This document shows, one piece after another, positions 14,350 to 22,873 of a stretch of 39,066 nucleotides of DNA (its first letter is position 1; the number at the start of each line of letters is the position of its first letter). The notes beneath the pieces are model-generated. The model ran no database searches. It was not told where the DNA came from and worked only from the letters and a program-made list of their open reading frames with translations. The translations under genes and the position numbers were made by a program. The stretch lies in contig JAJYXE010000044.1 of NCBI GenBank assembly GCA_021791145.1, forward strand, positions 1-39,066, read 5' to 3'. This DNA comes from Actinomycetes bacterium. GTDB taxonomy: Bacteria; Actinomycetota; Acidimicrobiia; Acidimicrobiales; RAAP-2.

Positions 14350-15624
14350 GCAGACGTCCTGGTAGGGAGCGTCGCGGACGGGCACACGGCGCGGCCTTGC
14401 GCCAGGAGCCGGACCACCCTGTCCGGCGGGGCCCGCCGCTTGGCGTTCCTCGCGCAGCGAGCGCCGCATGGCCGCGTGGACCAGGTTGGGCGTGAGGACG
14501 CCGAGGTAGCGCCCCCCGTCGACCACGGGCAGCCACCCGATGTCGTGCTCGAGCATCTCGGCGAGGGCCGCTCGCAGCGTCGTCCCGAGTGGCACCTCGA
14601 CGGCGAAGGGCCGGGCACGCTCACCGGCGCTCTCCGTCCCGTCCGCGCCGGCGTCCGGGCCGCCGTCGGCAGCGCCGCCGTCGGCGCCGTCGGCGACGTC
14701 GACCCAGCCGACCAGCCGCTGGCCGTCGACGACGACGGCCCATCGGCTCTCCGCGGGGTCGGCGGGGTCGGCGGGGTCGGCGGCAGCGCGGAGAGCCGCG
14801 AGGGCCGCGACCGCGCGCATCGGCATCGTGGGCGGTACCTCGAGTGGGTGGACGGGGTCGTCGGGCCCGACCGTCACCACGGCCAACCGGCGAACCCCGC
14901 GGTCGGCGCCGACGAATTCGGCGACGAACGGCGTCGACGGCCTGCCCAGCACCTCGACCGGCGAGTCGTACTGCTCGAGCACCCCGCCCCTCGAGAGCAC
15001 GGCGATGCGGTCGCCCAGCCGAGCCGCCTCGTCGATGTCGTGGGTGACGAAGACGATGGTCTTCACGAGGGCGGACTGGAGCTCCACGAGCTCCTGCTGG
15101 AGGCGCTGGCGCGTCGCAGGGTCCACGGCCCCGAACGGCTCGTCCATGAGCAGCACCGGAGGATCCGCGGCGAGCGCACGCGCGACGCCGACGCGCTGGC
15201 GCTCCCCGCCGGACAGCTCGTGGGGGAAGCGCCGCCCGTACTGCGCGGGATCCAGGCCGACGAGCTCGAGCAGCTCGGCCACGCGCCGGGCCACCCGTCC
15301 TTTGTCCCAACCGAGGAGGCGCGGCACGACCGCGACGTTGTCCGCGACGCGCCGGTGGGGGAAGAGGCCGCCGTGCTGGATGACGTAGCCGATCCGCCGT
15401 CGAAGCGCGACGGCGTCGAGCGAGGCCACGTCCTCTCCGTCGATGAGGACGCGCCCGCCGCTCGGCTCGACGAGCCGGTTGATCATCTGCAGCGTGGTGG
15501 TCTTCCCGCATCCCGACGGGCCAACGAGGACACAGATCTCGCCGCTCGGGATCTCGAGCGAGAGCGACTCGACGGCGGCGGGTCCTCGGGCATAGCGCTT
15601 GGACACGGCGTCCAGCACGATCAT
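14347..15624 (-). CDS. Osmoprotectant ABC transporter ATPase with CBS domains (OpuCA/ProV type)
   Basis: The 425-residue protein has an ABC ATPase domain (1-about 240) with Walker A GPSGCGKTT, signature LSGGERQRVGVARAL, Walker B VLLMDEPFGAVD and switch VTHDIDEA. A C-terminal pair of CBS-like segments follows (about 260-400; RWAVVVDGQRLVGWVDV and IGWLPVVDGGRYLGVLT), which in OpuA/OpuC sense ionic strength or nucleotides. Low-complexity ADPADPADPAE (coded by a 9-bp repeat at about 14752-14783) and an Asp/Gly-rich insert separate the CBS strands. It energises uptake of glycine betaine, choline or similar solutes. It is divergent from the permeases with 77 nt between them; divergent arrangement of this ATPase is less usual. 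Confidence 0.9.
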   Translation of the reverse strand: MIVLDAVSKRYARGPAAVESLSLEIPSGEICVLVGPSGCGKTTTLQMINRLVEPSGGRVLIDGEDVASLDAVALRRRIGYVIQHGGLFPHRRVADNVAVVPRLLGWDKGRVARRVAELLELVGLDPAQYGRRFPHELSGGERQRVGVARALAADPPVLLMDEPFGAVDPATRQRLQQELVELQSALVKTIVFVTHDIDEAARLGDRIAVLSRGGVLEQYDSPVEVLGRPSTPFVAEFVGADRGVRRLAVVTVGPDDPVHPLEVPPTMPMRAVAALAALRAAADPADPADPAESRWAVVVDGQRLVGWVDVADGADGGAADGGPDAGADGTESAGERARPFAVEVPLGTTLRAALAEMLEHDIGWLPVVDGGRYLGVLTPNLVHAAMRRSLREERQAAGPAGQGGPAPGARPRRVPVRDAPYQDVC

Positions 15625-15701
15625 GGAGCGCCCAGGTTACCCACCCGGCCGCCGGCGGAGCCCGGCGGCCGCAGCGCGAGGGCGGGCTAGGGTAGCGGGG
15701 A

Positions 15702-16409
15702 GTGCCAGCGGGGGCCATCGTGGCCGGACTGTTCGAGTGGAGCGCCCTCCCGGCGTGGCCGACAATCCGCGCCGACCTCTTCCAGCACGTCGAGCTCTCG
15801 GTCCTCGCGGTCGGGATCGGCTCGGCGATCGCGCTGCCGCTGGCGGTGGCCGCCTGGCGCTACCGGGTCGTGCGGCTCCCGGTCTTCGCCTTCTCGAGCG
15901 CCCTCTACGTCGTGCCCTCGCTCGCCCTCTTCGTGATGATCCTGCCGGTCACGGGCATCGGCTCGGTGCTGACGGCCGAGGTGGCGCTGGTCGGCTACAC
16001 GCTGCTCATCCTCGTCATGAACATCGTTGCGGGGCTCGAGGCGGTCCCGCCCGACGTCCGGGAAGCGACGGCCGCGATGGGGTACTCGGCCCCGGCCGCG
16101 CTGATGCGGGTGGACCTCGTCCTCGCGCTCCCCTACGTCTTCGGGGGCCTCAGGATCGCCATGACGACTGTGGTGGGGCTCGTGACCGTCACCGCGCTCA
16201 TCGGCCTGGGGGGTCTGGGCAGGCTCATCACCACCGGCTTCAACGCCGACAACGGCACCGAGGTGCTCGCCGGCCTCGTGCTGTCGGTCGCGCTCGCCGC
16301 AGCGTTCGACCTCCTGCTGGTCGGCCTGGAAAAGCTGTTCGCGCCCTGGGCGCGAGGACAGCGGAGACCACGCGGGGTCCGGCGTGCGGCCATCGGCGCT
16401 CGGGGCTGA
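15702..16409 (+). CDS. Osmoprotectant ABC permease 1 (OpuCB/ProW type)
   Basis: The 235-residue integral membrane protein has about five to six helices, beginning near residue 30 (VELSVLAVGIGSAIALPLAVAAW). The coupling-loop region contains VPPDVREATAAMGYS, the ABC-permease EAA motif that docks on the ATPase. The segment ALIGLGGLGRLITTGFNADN is typical of OpuCB/OsmW permeases. GTG at 15702 is used; a second GTG at 15720 with GGGGG upstream is equally possible. It is one nucleotide apart from the second permease and forms the transporter with it, the ATPase and the binding protein. Confidence 0.9.
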   Translation: MPAGAIVAGLFEWSALPAWPTIRADLFQHVELSVLAVGIGSAIALPLAVAAWRYRVVRLPVFAFSSALYVVPSLALFVMILPVTGIGSVLTAEVALVGYTLLILVMNIVAGLEAVPPDVREATAAMGYSAPAALMRVDLVLALPYVFGGLRIAMTTVVGLVTVTALIGLGGLGRLITTGFNADNGTEVLAGLVLSVALAAAFDLLLVGLEKLFAPWARGQRRPRGVRRAAIGARG

Positions 16410-16410
16410 C

Positions 16411-17134
16411 GTGCACTTCTTCACCCAGGTCGCCACATGGTTCGCCCAGGCGACACACTGGCGCGGGCCGAACGGGATCCCCACCCTGCTCGTGCACCAG
16501 CTGCTGCTCAGCATCGCGGTGGTCGGCGCCGCGTTGGTCGTCGGCGGCGCGACCGGCCTCGTCCTCGGCCACTTCCGACGGGGCGCGCTCCTGGCGGTGA
16601 ACTCCGCCAACGCGGCGCGTGCGATCCCCACGCTCGCGCTCCTCACGCTGTTCGCCATCCTGCCCGCGATCTCCCTCACTTGGGACGGGTTCCTCGCGTC
16701 CTTTCTCGCGCTCGTCGTCCTCGCAGTGCCCCCGATCCTCACGAACACCTACGTCGGGGTGCGCGAGGTCGACGCCGACGTGCGGGAGGCCGCGTCGGCG
16801 ATGGGGATGCACGGTGGCCAGGTGATGCTCGCCGTCGAGCTTCCCCTGGCCCTGCCGGTAGATCGCGACGGGCGTGCGCGTCGCGGCCATCGAGGTGGTC
16901 GCGACCTCCACGCTCGCCGCCTACGTGAGCTACTCGGACCTGGGCACCTACGTGATCTCGGGGCTGGATACCAACGACACGGTGGAGGCCTTCTGCGGCG
17001 GTCTTTTGGTCGCGCTCAGCGCGGCCCTGGTCGCCATCGCGTTCGGGCGGATCCAGCGCCTCCTCACGCCGGCCGCGCTGCGTCGCGGCTCGCCGGTCCT
17101 CGCGCGCGCAGGGACGGGGACGAAGGGCGCGTGA
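16411..17134 (+). pseudogene. Osmoprotectant ABC permease 2 (OpuCD type), frameshifted
   Basis: The N-terminal 150 codons encode VHFFTQVATWFAQ, several membrane helices and the EAA motif EVDADVREAASAMGM, ending at LPLALPV. There the frame is broken: the DNA reads CCGGTAGATCGCG, and removal of the single A at 16860 restores PVIATGVRVAAIEVVATST and a full 240-residue permease to the stop at 17132-17134. Unrepaired, the first frame runs on with non-protein-like arginine-rich sequence to 17193, into the binding-protein gene. The rest of the gene is intact, so a recent mutation or a sequencing error fits best. The GTG at 16411 follows the first permease's stop by 1 nt. Confidence 0.85.
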
Positions 17135-17189
17135 CGGTGCGTGCCTCGGGTCCTATACGGTTGCGCCGTCGAAAGAAGGGAGCCGACAG

Positions 17190-18158
17190 ATGACCCGATC
17201 CCTGCGCAGACGGGCGGCGCCCCGCGCCGTCGCGCTGTGCGTGCTCGCTGCGGTCGCGCTCGGAGGGCTCGCCGCGATCCCCCTGGCCAGCCCCGCGGCG
17301 GGCGCGGCGTCCGCTTCGTCCACGGCACGCAAGGCGGCCAAGCCCACCATCGTGATCGGCTCGACCAACTTCGAAGAGCAGACAATCGTCGCGAACCTGT
17401 ACGCCGACGTCCTGAAGCACGCCGGCTACCAGGTGAAGCTCGAGCCCTCGCTCGGCACCAGGGCCATCGTGGTGCCGGCGATCGAGTCCGGGCAGATCGA
17501 CCTCGAGCCCGACTACGCCGGGTCGCTCGTGAACTTCCTCGCTGGGAACAACGCGACACTCCCGCAGTCCAAGAAGCTCGGGCCGGCACTGCGGTACCTG
17601 CGGGCGCACCTGAAGAAGCACGGCGTCACCGTGCTTCGTGCCGCGAAGGCCCTGGACACGAACGTCTTCGCCGTCACCAGGGCCACCGCCAAGAAGTACC
17701 ACCTCACCACGATCGCGAGCTTGAAGACCGTCGCCTCGAAGCTGGTGCTCGGCGGACCCCCCGAGTGCCCGACATACGAGGGCTGCCTGAAGGGGCTCGA
17801 GAACGTGTACGGGCTCCACTTCGCGGCCTTCAAAGCCACCGACGAGGCAGGGCCGATCTCGGTCGCCGACCTGAAGAACGGCGCGGTGCAGGTCGTCGAG
17901 CTCTTCTCGAGCAACGGCACGGTGCAGTCCAACCACTTCGTCGCCTTGAAGGACACAAAGCACCTCGAGGGGGCGACATACGTCGTGCCGGTCATCCGCA
18001 AGTCCGTGGACAAGCCAGGCGTCCGCAAGGTGCTCGACAGGCTCTCCAGGGCGCTCACGACGTCCGCGCTCTCCGCCCTCAACCTGAAGGTGACGACAAC
18101 AAAGAGGCAGCCGGCCACAGTCGCCAGGGCTTGGCTCAGGCACAAGAAGCTGATCTGA
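17190..18158 (+). CDS. Osmoprotectant ABC substrate-binding protein (OpuCC/ProX type)
   Basis: The 322-residue exported protein has a signal peptide (RRRAAPRAVALCVLAAVALGG, likely cut near AGAAS at about 40) without a clear lipobox. The mature domain is type II periplasmic-binding, OpuAC family: IVIGSTNFEEQTIVANLYADVL, QIDLEPDYAGSLVNF and GPPECPTYEGCLKGLENVYG match choline/glycine-betaine binding proteins. The ATG at 17190 has AAGGGAG upstream. It is the last gene of the transporter cluster; absence of a lipidation Cys means its anchorage is unclear. Confidence 0.9.
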   Translation: MTRSLRRRAAPRAVALCVLAAVALGGLAAIPLASPAAGAASASSTARKAAKPTIVIGSTNFEEQTIVANLYADVLKHAGYQVKLEPSLGTRAIVVPAIESGQIDLEPDYAGSLVNFLAGNNATLPQSKKLGPALRYLRAHLKKHGVTVLRAAKALDTNVFAVTRATAKKYHLTTIASLKTVASKLVLGGPPECPTYEGCLKGLENVYGLHFAAFKATDEAGPISVADLKNGAVQVVELFSSNGTVQSNHFVALKDTKHLEGATYVVPVIRKSVDKPGVRKVLDRLSRALTTSALSALNLKVTTTKRQPATVARAWLRHKKLI

Positions 18159-18198
18159 GGCGGGCTGCTCCGCCGAGGCCGGTGGGGGCGCCGAGACC

Positions 18199-19179
18199 TC
18201 AGCTGTCCAGGTGGAGCGGGAGCCCGAAGGAGCAGAACAGCCGCTCGGGCTCCGACAACGCGAGGAAGAACGCCATCTCTGCGATCTTCCCCCCTGAGAT
18301 CTCGAGCACCTGGAGCGCCCACGGCATGTAGCCGCCGTCGGGGTCCACCCGGTACTGCCCGAACGCCGGGCAGCCGTTGGCGGACGTCGCCACGAGGCGC
18401 GAGCCCCGGCAGTGGCTCGGCTGAGGCTGGCGCATCCAGGCCGCGATGTGCTCGGCACCCTGGAGCCACAGCTCGAAGGGGGGCATCGACTGGACCGCGT
18501 CGTCGTGCAGCAGCGTGACGAGCGCGTCCAGGTCGTAGCGCTCGAATGCGTCGACGTAGCGCGCGAGGAGGTCGGGGTCGACGTCGTCGAGCGGCCCCGA
18601 CGCCCGGGGCGATGGCACCGCGGAGAGCGTCGCACGAGCCCGCTGGAGCGCGCTGTTCACCGAGGCCACGGTCGTGCCGAGCAAGGCGGCCACCTCCGCG
18701 GCCGACCATCGCAGCACCTCGCAGAGGATGAGCGCCGCGCGCTGGCGCGGGGGCAGGTGCGCCAGCGCGCTCACGAAGGCCAGCCGGATCGACTCGCGAA
18801 AGGTCGCGACCTCCGCCGGGTCGTCGTAGTCGCCGGCGACGCTTCGGTCGGCGATGGGCGTGATCCACGTCGCCTCGGGGAGCGGCGCACGGAGCATGGA
18901 CTCGTCCGGCGGCGACGAGGGGCCGAGCTCCATCGGGCGGGCGCGCCGCTGGACCTGCCTCGCCATGTCGATGCAGACGTTCGTGGCGATCCGGTAGAGC
19001 CATGACCGGATGCTCGAGCGTCCCTGGAAATCCGTTGCGTGCCGCCACGCGCGGAGGAACGTCTCTTGCACCGCGTCCTCGGCCTCGAACGCAGAGCCGA
19101 GCATGCGGTAGCAGTAGCCGGTGAGCTCCCGGCGGTACGGCTCGAGGTCCGCCGCGGTCCCCGGCGCTCCGACCCTCAC
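18199..19179 (-). CDS. ECF sigma factor with C-terminal SnoaL-like domain (SigG/TIGR02960 type)
   Basis: The 326-residue protein has sigma region 2 (about 10-80; YRRELTGYCYRMLGSAFEAE, IRSWLYRIATNVCIDMAR) and region 4 (about 140-195; LPPRQRAALILCEVLRWSA, VASVNSALQRARATL), then a SnoaL/NTF2-like domain (about 205-326). This architecture is the SigG-like family; the extra domain regulates activity where studied. The GTG at 19179 overlaps the HAD stop by 4 nt. No anti-sigma gene is adjacent, which fits this family. It ends a long operon with the transporter genes, so it may control them. Confidence 0.9.
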   Translation of the reverse strand: MRVGAPGTAADLEPYRRELTGYCYRMLGSAFEAEDAVQETFLRAWRHATDFQGRSSIRSWLYRIATNVCIDMARQVQRRARPMELGPSSPPDESMLRAPLPEATWITPIADRSVAGDYDDPAEVATFRESIRLAFVSALAHLPPRQRAALILCEVLRWSAAEVAALLGTTVASVNSALQRARATLSAVPSPRASGPLDDVDPDLLARYVDAFERYDLDALVTLLHDDAVQSMPPFELWLQGAEHIAAWMRQPQPSHCRGSRLVATSANGCPAFGQYRVDPDGGYMPWALQVLEISGGKIAEMAFFLALSEPERLFCSFGLPLHLDS

Positions 19180-19934
19180 CGCTGTAACCCTCGAGAGCGA
19201 TCCGCCTGGCCGCGCTCGCCACCTTGGAGCGCGTGGGTCGACAAGAGGAGCTTCATGACGAGATCCGTGTCGGCGAGGTCCGCGAGGACCGCGTCGGCCT
19301 CGAGGGACTGCACCGCGTCGAACCCCTCGCGCCCGGTCCCCACGATCATGCAGCACACCCCCCCCGCCCGGGCGCAGCTGAGGTCGCGGGCGGTGTCGCC
19401 GATCACCCAGACCTGGTCTGGCAGATAGGTCTCCCCGCGTCGCTCCCGCACCCGGTCGAGCGCGATCGGCACGAGCCCGTCTCGATCGGCATGGTCTGTC
19501 CCGTAGGCGCCCACGGCGACGTCGAGGAAGCGGTCGAGGCCGAAGGCGTGGACCTTCACCACGGCGTTGGCTCTGATGTTCCCGGTGAGCAGGGTCTGGC
19601 GCACCCCCCGGACCTCCGAGAGCGCCCCGAGCAGCTCGGCGACTCCCGGGTGGACAGCACCCTCCACGCGCATCCGTGCCGAGCCGGCTGCGAGGATCCG
19701 CTGAGCCTCTCCGAGCGCGACGGGCACGAGCGTGTCGACGTCGCCGGGCGCCACGCGCGAGAGGCTGAGGAGCTCGCGGACGATCTGTGGGTCGGTCTTC
19801 CCTCCCATCGCGACCTCCGGCACCTCGTCGATCCCCGCCGCCCGGCACGCGCCGAGCTCGAGCGCGAGGCGCCCCACGGGACCCGTCGCAAGAAGCGTGC
19901 CGTCGATGTCCCAGAGGATGAGGCGCGTGGGCAC
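19176..19934 (-). CDS. HAD-superfamily hydrolase
   Basis: The 252-residue protein shows the HAD motifs: LILWDIDGTLL (nucleophile Asp and D+2), LLTGNIRANAVVKV (motif II Thr) and VWVIGDTARDLSCARA (motif IV acids). The cap region resembles phosphoglycolate phosphatase/beta-phosphoglucomutase types, so a small phospho-metabolite is the likely substrate. GTG at 19934 is preceded by GGAGAGG at 8 nt; a GTG at 19940 is the alternative. It lies 61 nt behind the MFS gene and overlaps the sigma factor gene by 4 nt. Confidence 0.85.
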   Translation of the reverse strand: MPTRLILWDIDGTLLATGPVGRLALELGACRAAGIDEVPEVAMGGKTDPQIVRELLSLSRVAPGDVDTLVPVALGEAQRILAAGSARMRVEGAVHPGVAELLGALSEVRGVRQTLLTGNIRANAVVKVHAFGLDRFLDVAVGAYGTDHADRDGLVPIALDRVRERRGETYLPDQVWVIGDTARDLSCARAGGVCCMIVGTGREGFDAVQSLEADAVLADLADTDLVMKLLLSTHALQGGERGQADRSRGLQR

Positions 19935-19995
19935 CGCCACAGCCTCTCCGGCCAAGGGCGCCTGCGCAACCCGACTGCAGGCCGGCGAGCGCGTC

Positions 19996-21309
19996 TCAGG
20001 TCGCCTCCACCGGATCGCCGCCCGCGAGCGCGGCGTCCGGCAGCTCTCGTCGACGTGGCGGATGCAGGGAGAACAGCACTGCGTAGAGCACGGCGTTCGC
20101 CACCTGGAGCACCGCCGCCAGCTCGAACGGCGCGGCGAGGCTGACCTCGTCGAAGAGATAGCCGGCCGTCGCTTGGCCCCCGGCCATCGTCGCCTGGGCA
20201 GGCAGGTTGGAGAGCGCGGCGACACTCGCCCGCTCATCGGGATCGGCCATGTCCTGGGTGAACGACTGGCGCAGCGGCAGCCCGATCCGCTGCACGAGCA
20301 TCCGGACGAAGAAGACCGCGCCTGCGCTCCAGAATGCCGGCGCCAGCACCATCGGCACGAGCAGCGCACCCCCGACGGCGCGCACGACGCTGATCGCGCG
20401 CACCGTCCCGAGGAGGTTCGCGACCCGCGCCGCGGCGAGAGCCGAGGCCAGCGATCCCAGATTGACCAGGGCGAACAGCAGCCCGATCGCGCCCGGGGTC
20501 GCCCCGTAACGGCGGAACAGCCAGTAGCTCACGAACGGGCCGAAGAGCCCGATGGCGGCGCCGTTCGTCCCGTTGGTCACCCAGAACCGCCACAGCGCGG
20601 GCCACGAGCGCCGGGGCCACCGGAGCCGGCGGCGTTCGCCGGCGGGATCCCGCGGGCGAGGGGCCTCGCGGATGAGCAGGCCGAGCAGCCCGGCCGCGGC
20701 GGACAGCGCCGCAGCGATCAGGAACGCGCCCCGGTACGCCTCGGTCGCCACCGGAGCGGACATGTGCGGCGTCGTGCGGACGACCTCGGTGACGAAGCTT
20801 CCGAGGAGCGCGCCGAGCGAGGAGGTGAAGGCGACTCGTCCGAAGGCGGCCGCGCGCCGATCGCCGCCCACGCTGTCGGCCACCAGTGCCGACTCGGCCG
20901 GCTGGTAAGGGCCCACGTTCCCGGCGCCGGCGCCGGCGCCACGGCCGAACGACCCGAGCGCGCCTGCCGCGAAGAGGAGCGCGGTGGCGCGAAGCTCTGC
21001 GTAGACCAACGCGGCCGCCGCGGCCACGAGCGGGAGCGCGACGAGGAAGGGCTTGCGGCCCAGCCGATCCGAGAGGAGCCCGACGGCGGCGCTCATGAGG
21101 GCGGACGCCACCGTCACGCCGACGAAGAGGACCCCGATCTCGAACCCGGAGAACCCGACGGCGGCGAGGTAGAGGGCGGTGACGATCGACGCGATCGCCC
21201 GCGCCGCGCTCATGCTCACTCGGGCGGCGAGGACCACCCGGAGATTGCGATCCGCCCATGGGGGCAGGACAGACCTCCAGCTCCTCTGCCAGAGCGCACG
21301 AAGGCTCAC
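19996..21309 (-). CDS. Major facilitator superfamily transporter
   Basis: The 437-residue membrane protein has about twelve helices and the MFS loop 2-3 motif GLLSDRLGRKPFLV near residue 70. The segment NVGPYQPAESALVAD and a cytoplasmic arginine-rich loop before helix 7 (RRRLRWPRRSWPALWRF) are visible. It resembles drug- or metabolite-efflux members. The GTG at 21309 overlaps the stop of the ATPase gene by 4 nt (GTGA), so it is coupled to an ABC exporter, an uncommon pairing suggesting both move related compounds. Substrate is not recognisable. Confidence 0.87.
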   Translation of the reverse strand: MSLRALWQRSWRSVLPPWADRNLRVVLAARVSMSAARAIASIVTALYLAAVGFSGFEIGVLFVGVTVASALMSAAVGLLSDRLGRKPFLVALPLVAAAAALVYAELRATALLFAAGALGSFGRGAGAGAGNVGPYQPAESALVADSVGGDRRAAAFGRVAFTSSLGALLGSFVTEVVRTTPHMSAPVATEAYRGAFLIAAALSAAAGLLGLLIREAPRPRDPAGERRRLRWPRRSWPALWRFWVTNGTNGAAIGLFGPFVSYWLFRRYGATPGAIGLLFALVNLGSLASALAAARVANLLGTVRAISVVRAVGGALLVPMVLAPAFWSAGAVFFVRMLVQRIGLPLRQSFTQDMADPDERASVAALSNLPAQATMAGGQATAGYLFDEVSLAAPFELAAVLQVANAVLYAVLFSLHPPRRRELPDAALAGGDPVEAT

Positions 21310-21995
21310 CCTGTCGAAGGGCCCGAAGAGGCGGAAGAGGAGACCGTCGTCCTCACGATGGCGCCCTCGAGGAGGTGCACGACGGTGTCGCATGCGCCGA
21401 TGACGTCGGGGTCGTCGGAGGCGATGACCACCACGTTGCGGCGCGCCGCGTGGGCGCACAGGAGTTGGAGGACGCGCTCGCGGTTGTCGGGGTCGAGCTC
21501 TGCGGTCGGCTCGTCCGCCACGAGGACCGACGGCTCGGCAGCGAGCGCCCGGGCGACCCCGACCCGCTGGCGCTGCCCGCCCGAGAGCTCGTCGACGGGC
21601 CGGTCCTTCTGCTCGGACAGCCCCACGGCGCCCAGGGCGGCGTCCACCCGCCGTGCGACGGCCTCGCGCTCGACGCTGCGCGCCTGGAGCGGGAAGGCCA
21701 CGTTCTCCGCCGCGGTCAACCCGCTGAGCAGCCCGTGGTTCTGAAGGATCAGCCCGACCGTCGGGCGCGCGTCGGCCATCGCCTCGCCGCCGTAGCGCAC
21801 GCTGCCTCCCGACGGGGCGAGGACCCCGGCCAGTACGGCGCACAGGACGGTCTTGCCGGCGCCCGACGGACCGGCGATCCCCAACAGCTCCCCGGGCTGC
21901 ACGGCGAGATCGATCCCGTGGAGGACCCAGCGCTCGCCCACGCGTACGCCGACCCCGCGGAGCTCGAGAAGAGCCGCGGCCGGCTCGACGGTCAC
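21306..21995 (-). CDS. ABC transporter ATPase A (switch-histidine missing)
   Basis: The 229-residue ATPase has Walker A GPSGAGKT, signature LSGGQRQRVGVARAL, Walker B VLVADEPTAELD and D-loop. The switch region reads VVIASDDPDVIG, with Asp where the catalytic switch His of VTHD normally stands. The family is the MacB/LolD type that drives FtsX-like permeases. GTG at 21995 overlaps the preceding ATPase stop by 4 nt. Its defect complements that of ATPase B, so the two likely form a heterodimer with one active site. Confidence 0.9.
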   Translation of the reverse strand: MTVEPAAALLELRGVGVRVGERWVLHGIDLAVQPGELLGIAGPSGAGKTVLCAVLAGVLAPSGGSVRYGGEAMADARPTVGLILQNHGLLSGLTAAENVAFPLQARSVEREAVARRVDAALGAVGLSEQKDRPVDELSGGQRQRVGVARALAAEPSVLVADEPTAELDPDNRERVLQLLCAHAARRNVVVIASDDPDVIGACDTVVHLLEGAIVRTTVSSSASSGPSTG

Positions 21996-22873
21996 GGCAG
22001 TGCCTCGGGAGGGTGGAGCTCGACGCGCGTGGGGGTGACGACCACCTTCACCCTGCTGTTGGGGGGGAGCAACGCGAGGGCGTCGGGCGGGAGCTGCACG
22101 GATCCGGACCCGTCGACGACGGCGAACTCCTCGCCGAGGTGCGCCTCCACGCCGACGCGCCCGTCCCGGATCGTGACGGTCCTCGGGAACAGGTCGGCGA
22201 TCACGGGGTCGTGCGTCACGATGACGACCGTCGTCCCGAAGTCCGCGTTCACCTTCTTCAAGAGCGCGACCACCCCCTCGGCGCCTGTGGATGTCAGCTG
22301 CGCGGTCGGCTCGTCCGCGAGCAGCAGCCGTGCACCCGGCGCGACGCCGGCCGCGACAGCGACAGCTTGCTGCAGGGCTCTCGGGAGACCGTTCAGCGGG
22401 GCGTCGGCGACCTCTTCGAGCCCGAGGTGGGACAGGAGCTCGTCGGGGGACCACGGCGGGGGTCGGCCCTCACGCACCGCGCCGTGCTGTGCGAACCAGA
22501 CGTTCTCGAGCGCGGTCGCGAAGGGCAGGACGTTGGGCAGCGTCCCTTGGACGATGTAGCTGATCTCGACGGCGCGCAACCGGCGCCGCTCCGCGCCCTT
22601 CAAGCGCCCGAGATCGGTGCCGTCCACCCGCACGATGCCGGCCGAGGCGGCCATGAGCCCGGCCATGAGGCGCAGCACGGTCGTCTTGCCCATGCCCGAG
22701 GGGCCGAGCAGCGCGAGCATCTCCCCGGCCGCCACCTCCAAGTCGACGCCGCGGAGGCCGACGACGTCCGCGCCGGCCTGGCGGTAGAGGTGGACGACGC
22801 CCACGAGCTCGACGGCGACCCCGCCGCGGCCCGACACGTCCGGTTGGCGGCCTGCGTCGGCGAGAAGGGTCAT
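21992..22873 (-). CDS. ABC transporter ATPase B (signature motif missing)
   Basis: The 293-residue protein has Walker A GPSGMGKTT, Walker B LLLADEPTAQL and switch VIVTHDPVIADL, all intact. The signature is replaced by NGLPRALQQAVAVAAG, lacking LSGGQ. A C-terminal extension (about 235-293) contains strand-like segments (NSRVKVVVTPTRVELHPPE). The ATG at 22873 overlaps the permease stop by 4 nt (ATGA). Paired with ATPase A, its Walker sites would meet A's good signature. Confidence 0.9.
   Translation of the reverse strand: MTLLADAGRQPDVSGRGGVAVELVGVVHLYRQAGADVVGLRGVDLEVAAGEMLALLGPSGMGKTTVLRLMAGLMAASAGIVRVDGTDLGRLKGAERRRLRAVEISYIVQGTLPNVLPFATALENVWFAQHGAVREGRPPPWSPDELLSHLGLEEVADAPLNGLPRALQQAVAVAAGVAPGARLLLADEPTAQLTSTGAEGVVALLKKVNADFGTTVVIVTHDPVIADLFPRTVTIRDGRVGVEAHLGEEFAVVDGSGSVQLPPDALALLPPNSRVKVVVTPTRVELHPPEALP

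Noticed and set aside
16874..17134. Separate small membrane protein downstream of the first part of permease 2
   Set aside because: Its sequence continues the permease exactly once one base is removed, so it is the C-terminal part of the same gene.
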